The notes below the pieces were generated by a model, which saw nothing but the letters and a program-made list of their open reading frames with translations, did no database searches and was not told the DNA's origin. A DNA stretch of 8,921 nt from an uncultured Lachnospiraceae bacterium (GTDB lineage: Bacteria; Bacillota; Clostridia; Lachnospirales; Lachnospiraceae), in NCBI GenBank assembly GCA_900539175.1, contig UQAW01000108.1, positions 1 through 8,921 on the forward strand. Direction: 5' to 3'. The translations under genes were made by a program, and so were the position numbers. Of the stretch, positions 6,307-8,921 are shown piece by piece; the stretch's first letter is position 1; every line of letters starts with the position of its first letter.

Positions 6307-7316
6307 CAGATACCCCCTTTCCCATGTTTCGTGTCATACTGGATATAGGGGATAAGGTCGGTGCGGTTTATCCTCTGTAAATGGGCGGTTAATTTACTGG
6401 AAAGGGAATTGCTGTATCTTGCCTTATCAAGCATAGTTCCCACTTTTTCCAGTCCACCTAATGCGTCATGTTCTTCCAAGAAGTAAAAACTTTTGACAGC
6501 GGAAATCACGCCACCCTCTGTGAGCCATTGCTGTGTTTCCTCAAGGGAATTTTGCTGTTTTGGTACTTGCAGTTTCAAGACTTCCACAGCCCCTAAAAAG
6601 CGTTCCCAAAATCGACACGTTTTCCACCTGCTTTTATTACTTTCGTTTCTGTTTGGCACGACAAAGCGTAGGTTGTTTGCCAGTAGCCCGAAAGCCAGTT
6701 CCCCAAGTTCCAGCGGTCTGTCCTTGAATGTCATGGCAAAAGCATGAGCCTTATCATCACGCAGTTGCATTTCTGTCCGTTTCCAACTGCCGACTTCCTC
6801 AAGCGTCTTATTATGTTTTGAACAGACTTCTTTATCCTTATCATAAAAGCGGTAGGATAATCCAGATTTTCCAGCACCGATATAAACAGTCTTTGCGGTG
6901 TCGAAATCGTCAAACTTGCTTTCATCAAAGTGGTAGCCCTCACTGTTTGAGATAAATTCCTCTTTTTCGCATTTCTTCTTTATCTGCTCAATGGTAAAGA
7001 ATGGCTTTTCGTTCTTATCGTCAATGGCAATATCAAGTCTTGTGAAATGGAAATTATCCAGTCCGTATCTTCGCTCGCAACGTCGGAACATATCCCCAAA
7101 GGTATAATTCCTACTGTCGAGAATACGGAAAATATCATCACAACCTCTGCCAGTCATAACAAGATAACAGCCTAGCCCCTGTGGGTTGTCCTCTGTCTTT
7201 CTTGCGTCCCCCGATACATAAATATCTCCAATCTGCCAGCGTGCTTGATAAGTCTTGAATTTTATCGTTGCTGGATAAACATTGAAAATGTCAGTCGGTA
7301 AACCTAAAATGTGCAT
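6306..7316 (-). CDS. Replication initiation factor / MobT-family relaxase (Rep_trans), 5' end uncertain
   Basis: Homologous in layout to Tn916 Orf20 and ICEBs1 NicK, which nick the element's origin for rolling-circle replication and transfer (Rep_trans, PF02486). From the ATG at 7316 the product is 336 aa. Motifs seen are MTGRGCDDIF (54-63), FTRLDIAIDD (91-100, the acidic metal-binding motif), and YIGAGKSGLSYRFYDKDKE (145-163) with Tyr158 the likely nicking tyrosine. SWKRTEMQLRDDKA (177-190) and SRWKTCRFWERFLG (229-242) are also present. The ATG at 7316 is the first in-frame ATG but has no Shine-Dalgarno, and the frame stays open upstream to 7403, where family-like N-terminal residues are encoded. 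The true N-terminus is therefore longer or the gene is frameshifted. It overlaps xis by one base and is transcribed from the promoter at 7797-7769. Confidence 0.88.
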   Translation of the reverse strand: MHILGLPTDIFNVYPATIKFKTYQARWQIGDIYVSGDARKTEDNPQGLGCYLVMTGRGCDDIFRILDSRNYTFGDMFRRCERRYGLDNFHFTRLDIAIDDKNEKPFFTIEQIKKKCEKEEFISNSEGYHFDESKFDDFDTAKTVYIGAGKSGLSYRFYDKDKEVCSKHNKTLEEVGSWKRTEMQLRDDKAHAFAMTFKDRPLELGELAFGLLANNLRFVVPNRNESNKSRWKTCRFWERFLGAVEVLKLQVPKQQNSLEETQQWLTEGGVISAVKSFYFLEEHDALGGLEKVGTMLDKARYSNSLSSKLTAHLQRINRTDLIPYIQYDTKHGKGGI

Positions 7317-7404
7317 GATGATATCTTCTGCGGTTGTAGTATCAAATACAATGCTGATGTAATCAATCTTAACGGATAAATTTTTGTGTGTAGTTATAGT
7401 GCAT
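7317..7404 (-). other. Upstream coding segment of rep, in frame with rep but out of frame with the candidate start codon
   Basis: Reading upstream from 7316 in the rep frame gives 23 codons beginning at 7385, containing NLSVKIDYISIVFD. This resembles the conserved VDYLR.. start of the Orf20/NicK family. The frame meets TAA at 7406-7404 with no ATG, GTG or TTG between. The only nearby ATG (7404-7402, encoding MHYNYTQK) is preceded by AAGGAG at just two bases' spacing. It runs into a stop after eleven codons because the five-A run (7385-7381) puts it one base out of register. A deletion of two A (or gain of one) there would explain this; so would a rare start codon. Confidence 0.6.
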
Positions 7405-7420
7405 TACTCCTTTCGTACTT

Positions 7421-7436
7421 CCCGTTTTTTTGCGGG
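7421..7436. other. Small inverted repeat just upstream of rep, candidate nick-site hairpin
   Basis: CCCG (7421-7424) and CGGG (7433-7436) enclose a T-rich loop (A-rich on the rep strand) immediately upstream of the rep ribosome site. ICEBs1-type origins of transfer have a short G/C inverted repeat beside nicK, so this is a candidate by position only. Confidence 0.3.
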
Positions 7437-7485
7437 GTAAAAATCGTGTTTTTTCCTTTATTTATCACAGTTTCTAGGTACTATG

Positions 7486-7543
7486 ACATGTATGCGCAGG
7501 GCGGTGTTACATGTATGCGCAGGGCGGTGTTACATATACGCCC
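7486..7543. repeat. Two perfect tandem copies of a 23-bp unit plus a partial third (iteron-like)
   Basis: Copies at 7486-7508 and 7509-7531 are identical (unit begins ACATGTATGCGC and ends GGCGGTGTT). They are followed by a diverged partial copy ACATATACGCC at 7532-7542. Each unit contains the palindromes ACATGT and TGCGCA. The repeat lies in the rep 5' leader, about 80 bp before the rep ribosome site. It could bind Rep/MobT or an auxiliary protein as part of the origin. Confidence 0.85.
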
Positions 7544-7549
7544 TTTATG

Positions 7550-7565
7550 AACGCCTAAAGGCGTT
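7550..7565. other. Short perfect hairpin AACGCC/GGCGTT
   Basis: Six-base-pair stem with TAAA loop next to the tandem repeats. There is no T run in either direction, so it is not a terminator. Probably part of the origin or of rep leader RNA structure. Confidence 0.5.
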
Positions 7566-7585
7566 CCCTTTCTTCCTGTGTCTGA

Positions 7586-7632
7586 TCCGTTCTTAACGCT
7601 CACGAGCCTTGTAAGGCTCGTGGCTAAACGGA
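7586..7632. other. Large stable hairpin, candidate origin (oriT/dso or single-strand origin) structure
   Basis: CACGAGCC (7601-7608) and GGCTCGTG (7615-7622) form a perfect eight-pair stem with loop TTGTAA. This is extended, across an unpaired region, by TCCGTT (7586-7591) with AACGGA (7627-7632). No T tract follows on either strand. Strong hairpins of this kind are typical of rolling-circle origins; here it lies inside the rep leader, about 180 bp upstream of the rep ribosome site. Function is inferred from position and shape. Confidence 0.5.
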
Positions 7633-7642
7633 ACAGCCCCAG

Positions 7643-7757
7643 TCAGAAACCTTATTTTCGGTCTGATAGTCTATGCTTATTCATGCTATCAAAATGAAAA
7701 TGCATCTTTTCTATGCTTACTCAAGCGTGTGATTGACCCTAGCGTGCTTAATCACTC
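7643..7757. repeat. Imperfect hairpin and spaced direct repeats upstream in the rep leader
   Basis: TCAGA/TCTGA (7643-7647 with 7663-7667) form a short imperfect hairpin. TCTATGCTTA.TCA occurs at 7670-7683 and again at 7710-7723 (13 of 14 bases), exactly 40 bp apart and so on the same face of the helix. AGCGTG recurs at 7724 and 7741, and GTGATT/AATCAC form a further inverted repeat. These lie just downstream of the rep promoter and may be protein-binding sites. Confidence 0.5.
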
Positions 7758-7768
7758 TATCTGATACG

Positions 7769-7797
7769 ATAATAACGCCATTAGAATTACTTGTCAA
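7769..7797 (-). promoter_or_regulatory. Promoter of the rep-xis-(int) transcript
   Basis: On the minus strand TTGACA (7797-7792), 17 bp, TATTAT (7774-7769). Predicted start near 7762 gives a leader of about 360 nt before rep, covering all the repeats and hairpins. Its -35 box is only 10 bp from the -35 box of the divergent XRE promoter. Confidence 0.78.
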
Positions 7798-7807
7798 GAA
7801 GTTTTTG

Positions 7808-7836
7808 TTGACTTTTAGATATATATTAAGTATGAT
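7808..7836 (+). promoter_or_regulatory. Promoter of the XRE regulator gene
   Basis: TTGACT (7808-7813), 17 bp, TATGAT (7831-7836); start expected near 7843. It is back to back with the rep promoter, so one bound regulator could control both. Confidence 0.75.
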
Positions 7837-7886
7837 ATGCTTATAAATACCAAGAAAAGCAATGAAAGGAGTGTTTATACTAAGTC

Positions 7887-8558
7887 ATGGAGCATTACGA
7901 AAAGAAAATCAGTTTCTTAGGAGAGAACATACAGACCATAAGAAAGCATAGAGGAATGAAACAACAGGAACTTGCGGACAAAATCGGTATCAATATGCAG
8001 AGCCTTTCCAAGATTGAACGTGGCGTGAATTATCCTACCTTTGATACGCTGGAAAAGATAATGGACGTGCTGGGAGTAACACCCAATGAATTATTGTCGG
8101 GAGAATGGAAGTATATTGACCACACCGAGCCCTATATCATGGATATTATCAAACGGGAACAAGACTTCAATGTTTCCTTAGATTACCTGTCTGAAAATGA
8201 ATTTTTCGATGATGAAAAAGAATGCACATTTTACAAGGCATATAAACTCATACAGTATATCCATAACTACATTACCAATGAGGTTACGGAGTTGGAAGAA
8301 CTTATGGAAATCAAGCAGTTGATACAGCGTCAAAAACTGGAACGCATGATAAAAGTACATAAGGAAATGCGAGGGTTAGACCGATACAGAGAACAGCCCA
8401 AAGAGTATAAATACCATGACCCTTATGATGATTGGATATTTCGTCAGCTTGCGGATATAGACAACAGAAACAACATTCCCGACACTTCTCCACAAGTAGA
8501 CTTCAATGAAGCAGACTATGAAGATTATCTAAAGGCGAAATGGAACAGAGGTCTTTAA
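7887..8558 (+). CDS. XRE-family helix-turn-helix regulator with long C-terminal region
   Basis: Residues about 12-70 form a Cro/C1-type helix-turn-helix: NIQTIRKHRGMKQQELADKI, then the recognition helix around NMQSLSKIERG (36-46) and DTLEKIMDVLGVTPNELL. The remaining 150 residues are charged, with a probable coiled coil (EVTELEELMEIKQLIQRQKLE), and I do not recognise a domain there. The protein likely binds the divergent promoter region upstream and represses rep-xis-int and/or itself, as phage-like and ICE repressors do; this is inference from position. The ATG at 7887 is the first usable start (in-frame stop at 7881-7883). AAAGGAG at 7865-7871 is 15 bases away, farther than usual, so translation may be weak. 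A terminator follows 30 bases after the stop. Confidence 0.88.
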   Translation: MEHYEKKISFLGENIQTIRKHRGMKQQELADKIGINMQSLSKIERGVNYPTFDTLEKIMDVLGVTPNELLSGEWKYIDHTEPYIMDIIKREQDFNVSLDYLSENEFFDDEKECTFYKAYKLIQYIHNYITNEVTELEELMEIKQLIQRQKLERMIKVHKEMRGLDRYREQPKEYKYHDPYDDWIFRQLADIDNRNNIPDTSPQVDFNEADYEDYLKAKWNRGL

Positions 8559-8587
8559 TTTCCTCTTGCATGGAAGATACAGCAAAC

Positions 8588-8656
8588 AAAAAGCCCAGTA
8601 AAGAGTGCAAAGCACCACCAATGGTGGCAAGGCTCTTGACAGGGCTTTTTCTTTTC
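8588..8656 (+). terminator. Intrinsic terminator after the XRE gene
   Basis: AAAAAGCCC (8588-8596) pairs with GGGCTTTTT (8642-8650), with inner AAGAG/CTCTT and CCACC/GGTGG stems forming a long branched or stacked hairpin. It ends in TTTTTCTTTT. It separates the regulator from the next gene. Confidence 0.85.
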
Positions 8657-8734
8657 TGTTGTGGGGTAATCAAGAGGAAGAAAGAAAAAGTGTGCATTTT
8701 TGTTCCATAAATGCTAAGGGTATGCTGATTTTTA

Positions 8735-8763
8735 TTGTGGCGGATATATGGAACTGTTATAAT
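8735..8763 (+). promoter_or_regulatory. Promoter of the gene starting at 8869
   Basis: TTGTGG (8735-8740), 17 bp, perfect TATAAT (8758-8763). The leader of about 100 nt contains a TTTGAAA/TTTCAAA hairpin (8787-8811). Confidence 0.7.
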
Positions 8764-8868
8764 ATGGATATGAAGAAAGCGACAAATTTGAAAGTGTTAA
8801 TAATTTTCAAACAGCCTCATTGCATGGAAATAAGAAACAGACTATCCTTAAAGTAGGAGGTGGCACAA

Positions 8869-8921
8869 ATGGCAAATGAAGATAAAAAAGATTTTAATGC
8901 TATGTTGCATGATAGTAAGGA
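8869..8921 (+). CDS. Start of an unidentified gene carried by the element (cut by window edge)
   Basis: The ATG at 8869 is preceded by a near-perfect AGGAGG (8855-8860) at eight bases' spacing and by a good promoter. The visible 17 residues begin MANEDKKDFNAMLHDSK: hydrophilic, charged, no signal peptide. I have a weak recollection of similar N-termini on small accessory proteins of clostridial mobile elements, but too little is present to assign a function. It lies inside the element, downstream of the XRE terminator, so it is either the first cargo gene or part of the element's own machinery. Confidence 0.75.
   Translation, partial: MANEDKKDFNAMLHDSK

Larger units (their letters stand above)
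4705..8921. mobile_element. Int-proximal end of a Tn916-family integrative (probably mobilizable) element; right end outside the window
   Basis: The block holds int, xis, a MobT/Rep_trans gene, a candidate origin region, a divergent XRE regulator and the start of another gene. Int and Xis clearly belong to the Tn916 family. The int-side end probably lies between the MATE promoter (4645) and the hairpin at 4705, in AT-rich DNA of the kind favoured by this integrase type. I cannot place the junction exactly because the other end is not present for comparison. No conjugation genes are seen in the visible part. Confidence 0.8.

Noticed and set aside
6493..6955. Several short frames in both orientations within rep
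   Set aside because: They overlap the conserved Rep_trans motifs in other frames and have no start signals.
7486..7543. CRISPR array
   Set aside because: Units are directly abutting with no spacers, and no cas genes are present.
7862..7951. 29-codon frame starting ATGAAAGGAGTG overlapping the XRE start
   Set aside because: It contains the XRE Shine-Dalgarno in its first codons, has none of its own, and is out of frame with the conserved XRE protein.

Overview
The window reads as a chromosomal segment of a low-to-mid GC Gram-positive gut anaerobe, most likely a Clostridia/Lachnospiraceae member. The evidence is strong AGGAGG-type ribosome binding sites, consensus sigma-A promoters, T-rich intrinsic terminators, and an integrase and excisionase very close to those of Tn916. 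The species cannot be named from this sequence alone.

Bases 1-4650 look like host backbone. They hold the 3' end of leuC followed by leuD (the two subunits of isopropylmalate isomerase, leucine biosynthesis) and a terminator. Next comes a tRNA-Pro (anticodon GGG) with its own promoter and terminator, an AEC-family permease, a RidA-type imine deaminase, and a convergent MATE-family efflux pump on the minus strand. The MATE gene has a perfect consensus promoter (TTGACA-17-TATAAT) and a leader of about 220 nt. The leader holds a Shine-Dalgarno sequence facing a two-codon ORF (ATT CGT TAG) and then a strong intrinsic terminator. This layout suggests ribosome-mediated, drug-responsive attenuation.

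From about 4650-4705 to the right edge (truncated) lies one end of a compact integrative element of the Tn916 family. From the end inwards it holds putative integrase arm-binding repeats, int, xis, and a MobT/Rep_trans relaxase-replication initiator gene, all on the minus strand. These are followed by about 570 bp of non-coding DNA rich in repeats and hairpins, a divergent XRE regulator on the plus strand, a terminator, and the first 17 codons of a further gene cut by the window edge. Here rep (mobT), xis and int are directly adjacent, whereas in Tn916 a long conjugation/tet(M) region separates the equivalents. This suggests a small mobilizable element, although the far end is not visible.

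The non-coding hub (7317-7886) is the richest part. It has two back-to-back promoters, a structured rep leader of about 360 nt with a 23-bp tandem repeat and a very stable hairpin, and candidate origin (oriT/dso) structures. The rep gene itself appears to be out of frame with its only plausible upstream ATG: conserved N-terminal residues can be read upstream of the first in-frame ATG but have no normal start codon. The two best leads for something not yet described are the MATE leader and this rep/oriT control region.
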